DNA of 64,000 nt from Zopfochytrium polystomum (GCA_025765615.1 JAIVFJ010000029.1:310001-374000), one strand, 5' to 3'; shown: positions 40,848 to 52,174, numbered from the stretch's first letter. Numbers and translations are program-made. The notes: generated by a model not told the origin, from the letters alone.

Positions 40848-42324
40848 ATGAGTCGCTTGTCGGCGAGGCTGGTCGCTCTCGCCATTTTGCTCCTCCGACG
40901 CTGCAGACGCCGCTTAAACGTTCGAAAGAAGCGAGTTGCCGTTCCCCGTGGGGATATCAGAAGGCTTTGGCTTCAGCCCCAAGATTTCACCACGCGGTTT
41001 CGAGTCACTCAGGATGACTTCAAGTGGATAACAGACGAGTTGCACCCTTTCATTCCTGCTCGCAGCACCAACAGGGGTCGGCCCTTTGAGATTGAGGCTC
41101 TTGTTGCAATGGGGCTGTACCGCCTCGGCACAGGCTGCTCGTACTCAACAGTATCAGATGTGTTCAACATTGGAAAAGAGACTGCCCGTGCCGCTGCAAT
41201 CCAGTTCGTTCAATTGGTTCGAAAGGTCTTCAACTGCCGAGTGATCCAGTATGTGTGGCAATCCCCCAACCCTACTTAAAAAATCTCATTGCCTCACGTT
41301 AATTCTTAACTGAAGGTATCCCACGAAAGATGACGTCGAAGGATGGGCCTTCATTGAGCACTCATTCTCATCGAAACATGGTTTGACAGGTGCAGTTGGT
41401 GCAATTGACGGCACGCACATCCCGATCAAGAAGCCCATCAACGACAAGTGGAATGCGTACATCAACCGGAAAGGATACTTGTCTATTGCTTTTCAGGCTA
41501 TTGTCGATGGGGCTGGAAACTTCCGCGATGTAGGTATTGCAGCGACTGATTGGATCTGACGAAGGTACAGGTTTGTGGCGGCGCTCCAGGATCACTCCAT
41601 GACAGTCGCCTGTTCAGCCTCTCGGATATACGTTCTCGCCTTGAGGTGAGATGGCATTTGTGGAAAACCCCCTGCCCCTCTGCCTGCCCACGCCCTTGAC
41701 AGCAAGCTCCATGATCATTTGTTGTTGTTCTCTTGGTGGCGGTGCTCCTTCCATCTTCGACATTGTTGGTGGTCGCTTGAAGCTCTCCTTCCCTTCTTCA
41801 GGCTTCGGCCGTCTTTCCAGACAGATCCTATTTGATCGGAGACTCAGGTTATGCAGTAAGCAGATACATAATGCCTCCGTTTTCTGGCACGTCTGAAGAC
41901 GAAGTAAACTTCAACTTTCTACACTCATCCACGCGGTGCACACGTTGATTTGATTCTCACACGCTAACTCGCTTCTATCATGAGGATTGTTGTCGAACGT
42001 GCATTTGGCATGCTGAAAGGACGCTTCCGTATTCTCCTCACACCACAGGAGGCAACACCAGAGTTTGCCCGTGATGTGACATTCTGCTGTATGGCCTTGC
42101 ACAACCTTCTGAACAATCGCTCATCCAGCCTGTACATGCAAGAGTGGGACAAGCGCACAGCAGCTGAGGCTGTGTTTTCGGAGCTGGTGCCTGTCTCACC
42201 AGATGACCAGCCCTCTGATGATTCCTCCCCTTCCATTGATCGAATGCGCGAAGGCGCAGAGTGGATGATCGGCATGCGTTTGGAGCTGGATCGCCAGTTG
42301 AGGCGCCAACCTCTCAATCAATAA
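40848..42324 (+). CDS. HARBI1-like (PIF/Harbinger) transposase
   Basis: Five exons, 40848-41248, 41316-41529, 41571-41645, 41802-41935 and 41985-42324, give 387 residues with consistent phases. N-terminal part (FRVTQDDFKWITDELHPFI, GLYRLGTGCSYSTVSDVFNI) is a helix-turn-helix region typical of the family. The DDE_Tnp_4 catalytic domain shows GAIDGTHIPI (first Asp), NRKGYLSIAFQAIVDG, GGAPGSLHDSRLFSLS, YLIGDSGYA (second Asp), and VVERAFGMLKGRFRIL (Glu). All catalytic residues are present. Exon 4 start at 41802 is picked because it keeps phase 0 and gives SAVFPDRSYLIGDSGYA. Likely functional or only recently immobilised. Confidence 0.85.
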
Positions 42325-42583
42325 AGTTTCAGTGCACAATGTTGTATCTACTATTTACATATATTACACGAACTAATGAGGGCAGGGCTCTACACGTCCC
42401 ATCACTGCAAAAAGAATTCCTTCAGTATGACTGTTTTGCGCAAATGCAACTGTAAGAAGAATGCCTTCAACATCAAATGTAAGAGGGCACTGCTGTTTCG
42501 TTGTAGGATGGGAAATCACTGCATAAAGGATGCCTAAATGCCACAACAAAAAAAAACTCATCCATCGAATGCCGGATTTCTCA

Positions 42584-44025
42584 AGCTGTTTTCTGCAACC
42601 TCTCCAGCATAGCAAACAAAATCTGGTCTGTAAGAGCGTTCCGACGATCCACCTCAATCTGGTGCCGCTCGTACTCTGCGTCTCGCTTTGCCTGGTCGGC
42701 TATATACTGCAGCAGAAGTGCGTCTGCACCTGAATCTCTGCTTTGAGCTCGGCTCGGAAAGGAAGGGGTGGTACGACGGGGTCGACCACGCTGTGCAGGG
42801 CTACGCGGCGGCCGATTTGATGATGAAGCTTGAAGTGGTCCCACGTGCAGGACATTTTGAACCATCTCAACTTTCACCAGGCTTGTGTCCGATACCTGTG
42901 GGGCAGGCTTGTCTTTGGCTTCGAAGGACAGTTAATTGAGCGGCTAAGCTGGGGCATTCGAAGATCTCACCAGGAGCGATGGAAGCAACATCAAGTTGAG
43001 GAGCTGCCGGAGGAGCATTTTCCTTGTTTTCGCCTTTGAGAAGCGCCTCTGTGGGCACTGAAGCGGAAGTAAGTCGGGGCAACAGATGAGAACACAAACC
43101 TTCGATTTCCTGATCGAGTTCACATAGAACAGTACTGTCGATTTCCATGTCGTATGGAGGAAGAGGTAGAAGGTTGGTGACTGGTGAAGGAGGATGAGGG
43201 GTGGGTGGCAGTGGCATATCCACAGTTGCACCGTTCTGCAGCCCCTCTGCCCCGAAAGCAGGGTTGTCCGCCATGAAGGCAACCACAGAATCATATACCT
43301 TCTGAGACATATCATTCTTGGCCAACTGCTCCTGAAGCCCACCGCCTCCTGTTTGCTTGCAGCGATCATGGATCTGCTTACACGCAGTGTGAACCTTCTT
43401 CCAGCGGTTCAACACTGTATTGGACGAAAGCAAAGACAGATGGTTGTACTGCGCCTGTTTTTTCAATTGCAAAGGAGCAGAACTGATCATAATCTGCCTT
43501 CAACTACATGAATCAAATGCGAACCTTGTGAAAATCTACGTTTGCAGGCAGATACGCTGAAAATGGAAGAAATCCAGGGACATTCTTTGACGCCTCCCAG
43601 TGCTCGCTTTTAATCGATTTGTACATCTCCACGGCTTGGAGAGTTAGCTCATCGTTCCAAAGAAAACGTGGGACAGAAGGAGCTTTGCACTGCTGCAGTT
43701 GCACCTTCTGATTGGCTTTGTGTACAGTCTTCAGTCGCTTTTCGTCTTCGATTCTTGCCTTTTTTGCCAGCTTCAAGATCTTCGCCTTCTGCTTCGCCTC
43801 ATTCGCCAAAAGGATCTGTTCTGCTGATCTTCTCTTTCTTTTCACAGCTGCTTTTGCTGATGGAATCTTTGAATTTCCTGAGGTAACACTTACAGCGGGC
43901 GGTGGAGCCATGCGTTCGTTGACTGCTGTAGCAAGTGCGTCAGGTGGTGTTCTGTGGACGACATCAGTGGCTGTTGCTGCAGCGTCAGGTGGACGGGCCT
44001 CTGGGGGGTCGTGTGATTCATCCAT
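42584..44025 (-). CDS. Harbinger Myb/SANT-like DNA-binding partner
   Basis: Minus strand, ATG 44025, at least three exons: about 43555-44025, about 42910-43477 and 42584-42835. N-terminus is Pro/Ala/Thr-rich, then a Lys/Arg/Ala coiled-coil-like stretch (AEQILLANEAKQKAKILKLA), then a Myb/SANT-like or MADF-like region (LWNDELTLQAVEMYKSIKSE, and after the intron LNRWKKVHTACKQIHDRC). Middle part acidic; C-terminal part ends in a helix with ALTDQILFAMLERLQKTA that resembles the tail of GT1/Myb transposon partners. In PIF/Harbinger elements this protein brings the transposase to the nucleus and the element ends. Exon borders are approximate. Converges on the transposase with about 260 bp between stops. 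Confidence 0.65.
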
Positions 44026-44189
44026 TTTCTATAAATTTGTTTTGATTTTTCGCTAACCCTCGATTCCAGCAAGGATTGGACTCAGACCAACCCCCCGAGG
44101 TGGGTTTGAGTTCCTGCTGTCGCAGATCGAGTTTTGATTTCTTTCAATCCTCGTTTATTTTTTGTCTCGGTTTTTTTCGGTCCATCATC

Positions 44190-44213
44190 CAATCCCGTCC
44201 TATAATCTCCCCC
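44190..44213 (-). repeat. Right terminal inverted repeat of the Harbinger element
   Basis: Plus strand reads ..cgtcctataatctccccc and is followed by TTA. Confidence 0.8.
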
Positions 44214-44420
44214 TTAGTCATTTTACTTCCCTCTTTTTTTTCTTTCTCTTCTTTTTTTGTTCGACCGGTCGGATCTTCCTTCTTCATATTCCGATCGGAT
44301 CTTCCGGGAGTAGTAAGCACCAATTAATATGTAAACGTTTCTGTTTGCAATTTTGACTGTATTTCAACTCCCGCAAAGTATTTTAATCACGAATTTGTAA
44401 TCGGACGCGCACTCATTCAG

Positions 44421-44800
44421 TTGGTGGCCACAGAGCACCCACTGTCAAAGCGTTCAACAACATCTTCTTCAAGCACCTCGAGAACCTCGCCCGCCCCAAG
44501 GGCCACCCCGAGCGCTCGGCGCTGCCCATTGCCAGCGACGATGTCGACGCCAAGGCGAAGGTGTCGGAGTTTGTCGAGGACATTGGGTTCGACGCTGTCG
44601 ACGTGGGTTCGTTTGCGGACAGCTGGCGATCCGAGCCAAACACGCCCGTGTACGTGTCGCCGTACTTTGCCAGGCCGTCCGAGGGCTTGAGCGAGGAAGA
44701 GAAGGCAAAGTGGTTGTTTGAGGGGCATGGAGGGAGCGTCGTCAGAGCTGCGGACGTGAAGGCCCTCCTCGGCAAGGCCACAAAAGATAGCCCTGTTGGT
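44421..44800 (+). pseudogene. NADPH-dependent F420-reductase-like oxidoreductase, 3' fragment
   Basis: Open in one frame: TVKAFNNIFFKHLENLARPK, SALPIASDDVDAKAKVSEFV, DIGFDAVDVGSFADSWR, YVSPYFARPSEGLSEEEKAK. This is the C-terminal half of NADP-binding oxidoreductases of the F420-dependent reductase family. The N-terminal Rossmann fold is missing; upstream is non-coding sequence beside the Harbinger element. The frame continues to 44956 but the sequence no longer resembles the family. Confidence 0.5.
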
Positions 44801-45329
44801 GGGGTGCTGCCAAAGTCGTCGCAGTTGTGGGAACGGGTGAAATACATTACTTTCTGTGACACAAATCCTTTCGCGATATGTCGGGAGCATCGTGGAGCGC
44901 TTTTCGTATTTCGGTCCAAAGGCCAAAACGCCCAGGAGATCCTACTTCGCCTTTGAAAGGTTAGCTAAGGCAACGATGGCCCTCGACCCGTACCTCGCCG
45001 CCTGCAGCAACCTGTCGCCCATCGACCGCTGCGAGTGTCAAAGTCTCTGAGTAAGCGGATAGGTCAGTGCCAGCGCGGAGGGCTTGTCATATAAAGGCAT
45101 TTATTCGCGCGGCTGCGACGGGGCGGTTTGATTAATACGCTGCTCCGCGGTGCACTGTGTTCGAACAAGGAAGAAAAGAAGTGAAAAGAATCTGTGGCAG
45201 TTTCCAGCAACAGCGGCGCACGCAAGATTTGATATATTCACAAGTCCCGTGAACATCTCTTCAGCTTTTCCTTTCCTGGTCTTCTCTCCACCAACGTAAA
45301 TACTGACCAAGGTATTGAACTTCTGCAGG
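44801..45329. other. Intergenic with short unassigned frames
   Basis: Overlapping frames at 44801-45050 (for example YFGPKAKTPRRSYFAFERLA, then KATMALDPYLAACSNLSPID) look coding-like but match nothing I know; a second gene fragment may be joined here to the oxidoreductase piece. 45051-45329 shows no signal. Confidence 0.3.
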
Positions 45330-45680
45330 CGTGGTTATCGTCTGTCCGCTCGCCCTCACCAACTCCAGGCCGGAATATTTTGCTTTTCGATCAAATAAAC
45401 AGTTGCGGGGGCCACGCGATAGAACGTAGCGCCATTATCTCTCCACCACTGAAGCACACTCGCATGATTCGTTGCCCTTCGACAAATCGCATACATGGAC
45501 ACAGAGGATAGCCATTCAACATTCAAGCCACTCTGCTTCCACCATTGCAGTCAAACAATCCTTGTCCCAATCCATCGGCAGCCCGCAGTGCAGCAGCCAC
45601 TCCAAGACAGTTGCTTGATCAGCGTGAGTGGCAATCTCGGGAGAATTGGAGCTGATGGGAAAGCCAGATTCCCTGAACCA
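45330..45680 (-). pseudogene. WWKDSG-repeat fragment, degenerate
   Basis: Minus strand: VLEWLLHCGLPMDWDK, then WWKQSGLNVEWLSSVSMYAI and VLQWWRDNGATFYRVAPATV in successive frames. Three degenerate units only, no start or N-terminal region. Confidence 0.55.
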
Positions 45681-45689
45681 CGCCAAGAC

Positions 45690-46302
45690 CTCAATGTATG
45701 TATGTGCTTAAGACAGAGGGTGGGGCGGAAGGTGGGAAGGTGGCGACATGAGGAGGAAAGGCAGGAAAGAACTGTAAACGAAACCTCCTTTCCAGATTGC
45801 CCGAAAGGTGGACCGCCGGATTGCATGGCCTGCCACGTTGGCAATTTCCACCCGGCCCCGTCCAACTGGATCTCGACCACAGCGGAAGCAAACACGGCAA
45901 AGAATTTCAACGAGGGTGTGGGAAACGGCGTTTTGAAGGTAAGCTGTTTAACGAAACAAAACAGCCACAACAAAAAGAAAACATTCTTAATCAAAAAGTT
46001 CGTATCACTCAACCCAGATTGACAGGAAAAAGCTCGGCAAAGGAGCACAGGTCGCCGACCTCAGCTACCCCGACGGGCGGAGGGAACATCTCGGGAATGA
46101 ATACCCCTACCACGATTTAACCCCCCACGAACGGGTGTTCAACCGTGCGCTCCACTCTGCCAAAGAAAACGAAGTCGTGCTTATCAAAGGCAGCATTCCG
46201 CACAAGGCGTGCAAGCTGCTGCCCGGCACTACCGTAAACCGCTTCCGCCCCCATGCTGGACGCGTCTACCGGCGCAGCACCAGCAGAAAAGACGGATACT
46301 GA
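45690..46302 (+). CDS. ADP-ribosyltransferase-like protein, copy 1 (5' end unclear)
   Basis: Two exons are visible, ending at 45938 (donor gtaagc) and running 46018-46302. The upstream exon has an Ser-Thr-Thr motif in a WISTT context followed by an Ala-rich helix; the second has a basic strand (IDRKKLG), an AQVADLSYPDG segment, and an EVVLIKGSIPHKA strand. Order and spacing (S-T-T, a strand with DLS, then E-VLI-G-IP) recall ADP-ribosyltransferase folds found in secreted toxins and effector proteins. Signal peptide and first catalytic Arg are not seen because the upstream region is WWKDSG debris. Activity is unproven; the catalytic triad is not complete in what I see. Possibly a 5'-truncated effector relic. 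Confidence 0.4.
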
Positions 46303-46569
46303 GTAGATGATGGATGGCTTCCTGCGTCGGCTTCCTTGTTATATGCCGAGTGATTTGCCATACCATTTTCTTCACTTCATTTTCAGTGTGCAATTTTTAT
46401 ATTCGGAACTGACTCTGCTTTCATCATTTATTTTCCATACTTTTTCTGCGAGGTCTCTGAGCCAGCTTCAAAGTGGTTGGTGGTGGTGGCGAACTTGGCT
46501 CTTGTGGTGAAACAAGGATCACCAATACTTCCAACACAGACATGCCTTAGCCCACCATTATCGCCCACT

Positions 46570-47060
46570 GAACGAAGCTGTTGTGCTCCTCACAGATACA
46601 TCGCGATGATAGAGGGAGGTACGGTGGACCCCCGTCTACGCGTTGGCGTCCAATCGGATGCGCAGTCGTCTCCGTCTAAGTGGATCGCGACCACAAGCGA
46701 GCGAAGGATCGCAGAAGATTACAACAAGTAAGAAAAGAACGGCGTTTTGAAGGTAAGGGGTTAATGAAACAAGCAGCAACAAAAAAAAATTTTAGTGATC
46801 CTCGTCATCTCAACGCAGATTGACAGGAAGAAGCTCCGCAGAGGCGCAGAGGTCGCCGTCCTCAGCTACTCCGACGGAACAACCACTACGACCTTCAAAC
46901 TGCGCACGAACGGGTGATCAACCGCGCCACCGCCATTATCGCTCACATCGCAGGCACCGGTTCCCCACCAGCTTGCGCGTCGCCTTTACGAGTCCACCAC
47001 GATTCCACCACAAGCCTGCCCTGTTACGCAAACAACGCCAACCCAATAACGAAAGGCAGA
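46570..47060 (+). pseudogene. ADP-ribosyltransferase-like protein, copy 2 (decayed)
   Basis: Paralogue of copy 1: KWIATTSERRIAEDYNK then a stop, the same GVLK splice donor, IDRKKLRRGAEVAVLSYSDG after the intron (acceptor cgcag about 46817), then a frame change with HERVINRATA recognisable. Three lesions. Lies 270 bp after copy 1 in the same orientation. Confidence 0.5.
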
Positions 47061-47429
47061 GGTGCGCTAACGAAAACATTTACCTTCCACAACTCTTGTC
47101 TGCTCCAATGCTGCCAGTGTCGCCGTGTGCGGGGCTTCATTTGCCCAACACTTGCACGCCTTCAAGACAATGAAACTTTCTCGTTCTTTGGGCCCCGCGT
47201 TAACGAGCTGAAAAGCTTGCACTGTGAAAGAGATAGACTGAGCAATAAATTCTTCAAACAGGCTTTGTACGACGGTAATCGAGAATCGCCAGCCGATTTT
47301 TCGATCTATCGATTGTGCCCTGCGTAGCCTTCTTCGAAGATCACTATTACAAAAGAAACAGATACTTTATTGAGCACTGACACATTTTCCTCGGCCATGT
47401 AGATGAAGCAATACCACACAAAAGTCACA
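47061..47429. other. Intergenic
   Basis: No gene recognised; 3' flank of the Chs5 gene on the minus strand. Confidence 0.3.
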
Positions 47430-48421
47430 TCACTTGTCCAAGCTCAGCCGCGTCGCACCCGAGCCTTGCACGTAGTAAGAGTGCGCGGGCATCACCTTCC
47501 CGTTCTGCTCGCACGCCTTGAGAAACTCTGGCGACACGGCCGGAATATTCCACTCGAGTGCCTTCTCGTACTTGGGTCCCCTCGCAAACGTGCACACCAG
47601 GTGCGTGTTGTCCGTCGACAGGTCGTCCGTGTACCGCGCGCCCACCCGCGACAGCAGCGCGATCAGGGAATCCAGCTCGCCCGGCCCGCCGCTTAGCGCG
47701 CCAAAGGACACGCAGATACCAGTCAGGTTGTCCAGCGAGTGCGTTTTGAAGGAGATCACGTTCGACCGGAACGCGCCCGCGGAGGTTCGGATCACGACTT
47801 GCACTTTGTACTCGGTGCTCACGTCCATCCCCGAGAGCTTGGCGGACTGCGCCGTCAGAGGGACTGACGGCGACGACAGCTTTTGCTCGTTACGGTAGAT
47901 GTCGATCCCGCGCAGATCCGCGTTGTGGAGGACCAGGGGTTTCCATTGGATGATGGCGGACGTCTGCGTGAGCGAGCGCAGCGAAATGACCGGCGGTTCA
48001 GGGCATTTGGAGAACTGCCGGAAGATCGTTTCCTGCATGTCCAGGAACTCTTCCCGCTTGCGCCGCTCCTCGTCCGTGTTGCGCTCGATCGTCACGTTGA
48101 TGATGGAGCCTGTTGTGACGCCATCCTGGTGCGGGGGTTTTTTTTCAAAGTGGGTGTCAGAGATCGGAGTCGATCTGGAGTTGAAGAAGGGAAACAAAAG
48201 AGAGACTCACTGGCAGAATGGTTGCGGGGAACTCGATGAGATGGTGGTCCGGCGACAGCAGGATGGCCATGCCGGCGTCGACCTTGCCGACCGTGAACTC
48301 TTGCGACACTACGTCGGTGATCTGCGCGTCGTTGTGTTTCCCGTCAGGAGGGGCCGATCTGCTTCGTTAGCTACTGCCTTGTTGTTGTTCCCTTGCTGGC
48401 GCCTCGCGCAACGCTTACCAT
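47430..48421 (-). CDS. CHS5: Chs5-like exomer scaffold (FN3 + BRCT)
   Basis: Exomer subunit that sorts chitin synthase 3 and other cargo from the trans-Golgi to the plasma membrane. Exons 48211-48358 and 47430-48125 join in phase 0. N-terminal beta-strand region [20 protein letters not shown] then IEFPATILP and [16 protein letters not shown], a helix with [16 protein letters not shown], an FN3 domain ([40 protein letters not shown]) and a BRCT domain (ISVSFG-type start, [40 protein letters not shown]). Ends soon after the BRCT, as in filamentous and lower fungi that lack the long yeast tail. The start is unresolved: ATG at 48421 is followed at once by gtaagc, but that gives the wrong phase. 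Divergent from the F-box gene. Confidence 0.8.
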
Positions 48422-48457
48422 GTCGGGAGCGCACGAATCTCCGAAAATTTTCAAACG

Positions 48458-50276
48458 ATGATGATGGCAAGTGCGAGGCACGAGAATCCCTCCTGCGCCT
48501 CAACTTCTTACCCCGCCGACCTCGCCGACCTCGCCCTCGCCCTCGCCCTCGCCCCGGCGTCCTGCCTCGAAGAATCGAAGCATCGGGATGAGCAGCCTGC
48601 AATATCTCACCCGATCTTCTGCTCATCGGCCGAGCCCCCTTTGGATGGACCCACCGCTGTCGCAGAGGATGGGTTTTCTCCCTCTCCACACCAAGCACCT
48701 CCAGATTCCCACCACACAGACGGACATCAAACAGCTCTTGACGAGCTCCCCACAGAGATCCTCGAGCACATCATGCTCCTCGTCGGGCCAAAACCCTCCA
48801 ATCTCCTCCCCTGCCTCCTCGCAAACACCCGCCTCCACCATTTCGCCGCCCGATCTCTCTTCCACGCCATCCAGTTCGAGAGCGTCAGACAGCGCTCCGC
48901 TTTTGCTCGCTCTGTCTCTATGCCCACCCTCAGCCCATGCTCCGACATTGAAACCATCGATCTCCCAGAAACGAACGAGCTACACGAGCTGGTGGGCCCG
49001 CTTGCAGAGTCACCTCCACCGCCTCCCACTGTAGCCTCTTCGCCTTCCACAACGAGGCGAACTGTGCCACTTAACCCATCCGTCATCGCCTGCACGCCTC
49101 GTGCTGCCTGGACTTTGGTCTCAAGCCCGCCCACGCAAGGACCGCGCCGTCATCGCCGGGAGGCCGCTTCAAGCGCCGCTCGACCGCATCCCTCGCCCGC
49201 CACGCCTCCATCGACTCCCTAGCGCCCCCGACACCTTCGCCGCCGCCGCCAACGATTCCATCCATCGCGCCAACGACAACGTTCCAAACTACCACTCCGC
49301 CGCCGCTCCGCCGCCACCGTCCCCGTCCCGCTCGTCTTTATGCCCTCCGCGTTCGCGCAGTCCACCGTCGCCGTCTCGCCGCCGGCAGAGTCGCCCGTCG
49401 CGCTGGCGGCGGACGAGTTTTTTGCGGGGAAGGGAGGGAAGAGGAGGTCGAGTAGTAGCAGCTATGTTTGCGCAAAGGCGATGGGGAGCTCGTCGACCAC
49501 CGTGACGGCGACGGTGGGGGACTACCGAGTACGGCGCAAGATGGGACCACCGCTTTGTCGGGCACGACCTGCAGCTGATGGCGCGTCGGTCCCACCTGGA
49601 CGCTGCGGCGGCGACGACCGACGGCGCACCACTGGCAGCGGGACTGCCGAGCCTGCGATGCCTCTCGCTGTCCGGATGCCACCTGGAGGACTCGGTCCTC
49701 GCGGATGTTCTGGGGCGATGGGCGACATGTGCAGGTGGCGAGTGCGCACTCGAGTACCTGGACCTGTCCTACTCGACCGTCAAGGCCGGCGCGCTCGGCT
49801 GCGTCGCGGAGACTTGCGGCAGGCTGGTCGAGCTGAACGTGTCGGGGATTTTCCGGTATGGCGGTTTGGAGACAATTTTCCCTTCTAACTTGAATTCGAC
49901 CGGGGGTCCAAAAATAAAAACAAAATAGGCTCCGCCGCCTCCCAGACTCCCTCCTCCTCTCCCTCGTCCTCCACTGCCCCGCCCTCAAACGCCTCGTCGC
50001 CCTCGACTGCCCCGACGTCGGCGCGAAAACTTGGAAGGCCTGCGAGGCCCTGAATCCCCGGCTCGCCGTCGTCTGCGACGAGACCGTGCCGTCGCCGGAG
50101 GAGGTGGGTTCGCCGGTCTCGCCCGTGTCGAGCAGGGTGGGGGCGGTGGATGAGGTGGCGACGGCGGCGGTGGCGTATGGGGAGGGTAGTGGTGAGCGAG
50201 GGATGGAGGGCCGCGAGTCGTCGGCTAGGAGCGGGCGGTTGTCGTGGGCGATGTTTCCCGAGGTGTTGATTGCGTG
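48458..50276 (+). CDS. F-box / leucine-rich repeat protein
   Basis: Substrate receptor of an SCF ubiquitin ligase, by architecture. The first frame (ATG 48458) carries an F-box, LDELPTEILEHIMLLVGPKP then LLPCLLANTRLHHFAARSLF. The LRR part is readable in 49542-49857: LPSLRCLSLSGCHLEDSVLA, ECALEYLDLSYSTVKAGALG, CGRLVELNVSGIFR, then donor gtatgg and a last exon from about 49931 (LRRLPDSLLLSLVLHCPALK, VALDCPDVGAKTWKACEALN) ending at 50276 with a disordered Ser/Gly tail. Between 48990 and 49540 the exon structure is not clear; frames are GC-rich and at least two introns or an indel must lie there. Divergent from Chs5 with about 40 bp between the assumed starts. Confidence 0.6.
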
Positions 50277-50540
50277 AGAGGGAGCGAGGGCAGGTTGGTT
50301 GGCTGGGGTGTTTACTGGGAAGCGCGATGAATTTGGTTTGGTCCGATAGGGCTTGTTTGGTTCTGTTCCAGTTTTGCAGTATCTCCCTCCCGGTCGAAAA
50401 CGACGATATAAAAAAGTGTACAGTTCAGTCGAGCATCGATTAGTTTCGGGGCGCAGAGCAGTGGAAAACCGGGCATCGTTCCCCACAAATCTTCATTCAC
50501 TCTTTCCCTCTGACAAGTTGCTGGTCATTGCGTTGCGCAA

Positions 50541-52174
50541 ATGTCGATCAGGTAACGAAGCCGATCCAGCCAATACCAAAAACGTATCCGATCGGATCGA
50601 CGGGGCCAGGAACATCGATCCGGACCCTCAGCTTGGCACTTGGGGGGGGTGGGGTTGGGCGCCCTATTTCTTTCCCTGCACTGACCCAACTTGGCCCGAC
50701 TCTTTTACCTGCCCTCAAAGAGAATACCTCCAGGCGCGCGCCAAGCAGAGCTTCACATGGGACGACCTGAAGAACCTGAAGGCGCAAAAGGAGGAGCTGC
50801 AGGGCGGCGCATTTTCCGAAAAGGCCATGAAAGAGGTAAAAAGAGACTTGCGATGAGTTTACTCGGATCGTAACGCCCGCCCTAAATCCCCCCGATCGCC
50901 TTTCGTGGACACCCCCCAGTACCGCAAACAACTTGACGACGAGCGGACGGAGAAGCTAAAGAGCAGCAGCGGGAAGAGGAAGAAGAAGGAGAAGAAGAAG
51001 AAGGACAAGAAGAGCAAGGGGAAGAAGAAGGACAAGAAGCAGAAAAGCGACAGCGATAACAGCGATTCGGACTCGGACGACGGATCGGAGAGCGAGCGCG
51101 GTAGGAAGGAGAAGTGCGGAGGAGAAGGCAGAGGAGCGCGTCAAAGAGTCCGGTGAGTGTGGGTGGCGTTGGGGAGGTGCGATGGGGCTTTTGGGGCGGG
51201 GTTGTGGATCTGACGCGGTTCTCTTTCGAATAGCACAAACGACGGAAACGTGACGACGACGAAGCCGACGAGCCGCTAACCGCCTGCTGTCGACGACGAC
51301 GACTGACGCGAAGCGCGCGTCTCGCTCTCGCTCTCCGCGCCGCTCTCGCGACGCCTCTCGCGACCGCGCTGCAACAACAACAATCAAAGACGACCTGCAC
51401 CGCCGTCGCTCCCCTTCGCCCCCGCGTCGCCGCTCCCGCACCCGCACCCGCTCTCGCAGCAGGTCGCCACACCGCAGCAGTCGCAGAACCCGAACCAGGT
51501 CCCGATCCCGATCCCGCAGCCCATCGCCGTCGCACCCGGCAGCCGCAGCAGGTCCCGCGACGGAAGCCGAAGCAGACGACACCGCACCCGCAGCCGGTCC
51601 CGCAGCCGCCGACGACGCCGCACCCGCAGCCCGATCGCGCGCCACCGCGGCGACGACCACTACTCGCCGCCGCCGCGGCGACGAAGCCGCGGGCGTACCA
51701 GGTCGCGGAGTCGGCGCGGGGACCGGGGAGGCGGGGAGCGCAGCCGCAGCCGGAGTCGGCGCGGGACGAGAGAGAGGAGTGTGGAGAGGAGGAGGAGCGG
51801 GAGCGGAGGGGGTGGTGAGCGGGGGCAGCGGGGCGGGGAGGGGAGTCGCAGTCGGAGCCGCGGAGGGGAGAGAAACCGCGACCGCGAGCGCGGGGGAGAG
51901 TCCGCGACGCGGTGGGGTGCGTGTGGAAGTGCCGGGGGATGAGGGTAAGGGCGATGCGGTGGTCGTGAAAGTTGGAGGTGTGGTGGATGGGAACGGGGCG
52001 GGTGATGTGGTGGGATTGGGTGAGGATGAACCGGGAGAAGTGCTGGTTGACTCCAAGGAATATTCCAGGAAAGCGGTGGAGGAGGACGAAGTGTCGAAGC
52101 CAGGTGAGGCTGACGATCCAAAAGCGGCTTCTGCGGCCGATGAGGTTGAGGAGGGTAACGGCACCAATGCCTGA
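50541..52174 (+). CDS. RS-domain nuclear protein (splicing-associated type)
   Basis: Exon 1 is only 11 coding bases (50541-50551, MSIR); exon 2 50721-50835 (EYLQARAKQSFTWDDLKNLK, then EELQGGAFSEKAMKE); exon 3 from 50920 (YRKQLDDERTEKLKSSSGK, followed by a long Lys run and an SDSDNSDSDSDD acidic stretch). Downstream, plus-strand frames hold a classic RS domain (RASRSRSPRRSRDASRDRA, RSRTRTRSRSRSPHRSSRRT) and an acidic C-tail ending at 52174. Several introns or indels from 51100 to 51800 are unresolved. RS domains mark pre-mRNA splicing and nuclear speckle proteins; I cannot name the orthologue. A neighbour, Prp5, is also a splicing factor, but 8 kb away. Confidence 0.5.

Larger units (their letters stand above)
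40717..44213 (+). mobile_element. PIF/Harbinger transposon, two genes, TTA target duplication
   Basis: Terminal inverted repeats of about 24 bp: left 40717-40740 (GGGGGGGGTTATAGGACGAG) and right 44190-44213 (GGGGGAGATTATAGGACGGG on the minus strand), 20 of 24 positions equal. Both ends are flanked by TTA in the same orientation (40714-40716 and 44214-44216), the 3-bp target duplication typical of PIF/Harbinger. Inside are a HARBI1-type transposase (plus) and a Myb/SANT-like protein (minus), the standard Harbinger pair. All coding parts look intact. Confidence 0.88.

Noticed and set aside
49338..50486. 382-codon minus-strand frame opposite the F-box/LRR gene
   Set aside because: Low-complexity Arg/Pro/Ser-rich shadow of the GC-rich LRR exons.
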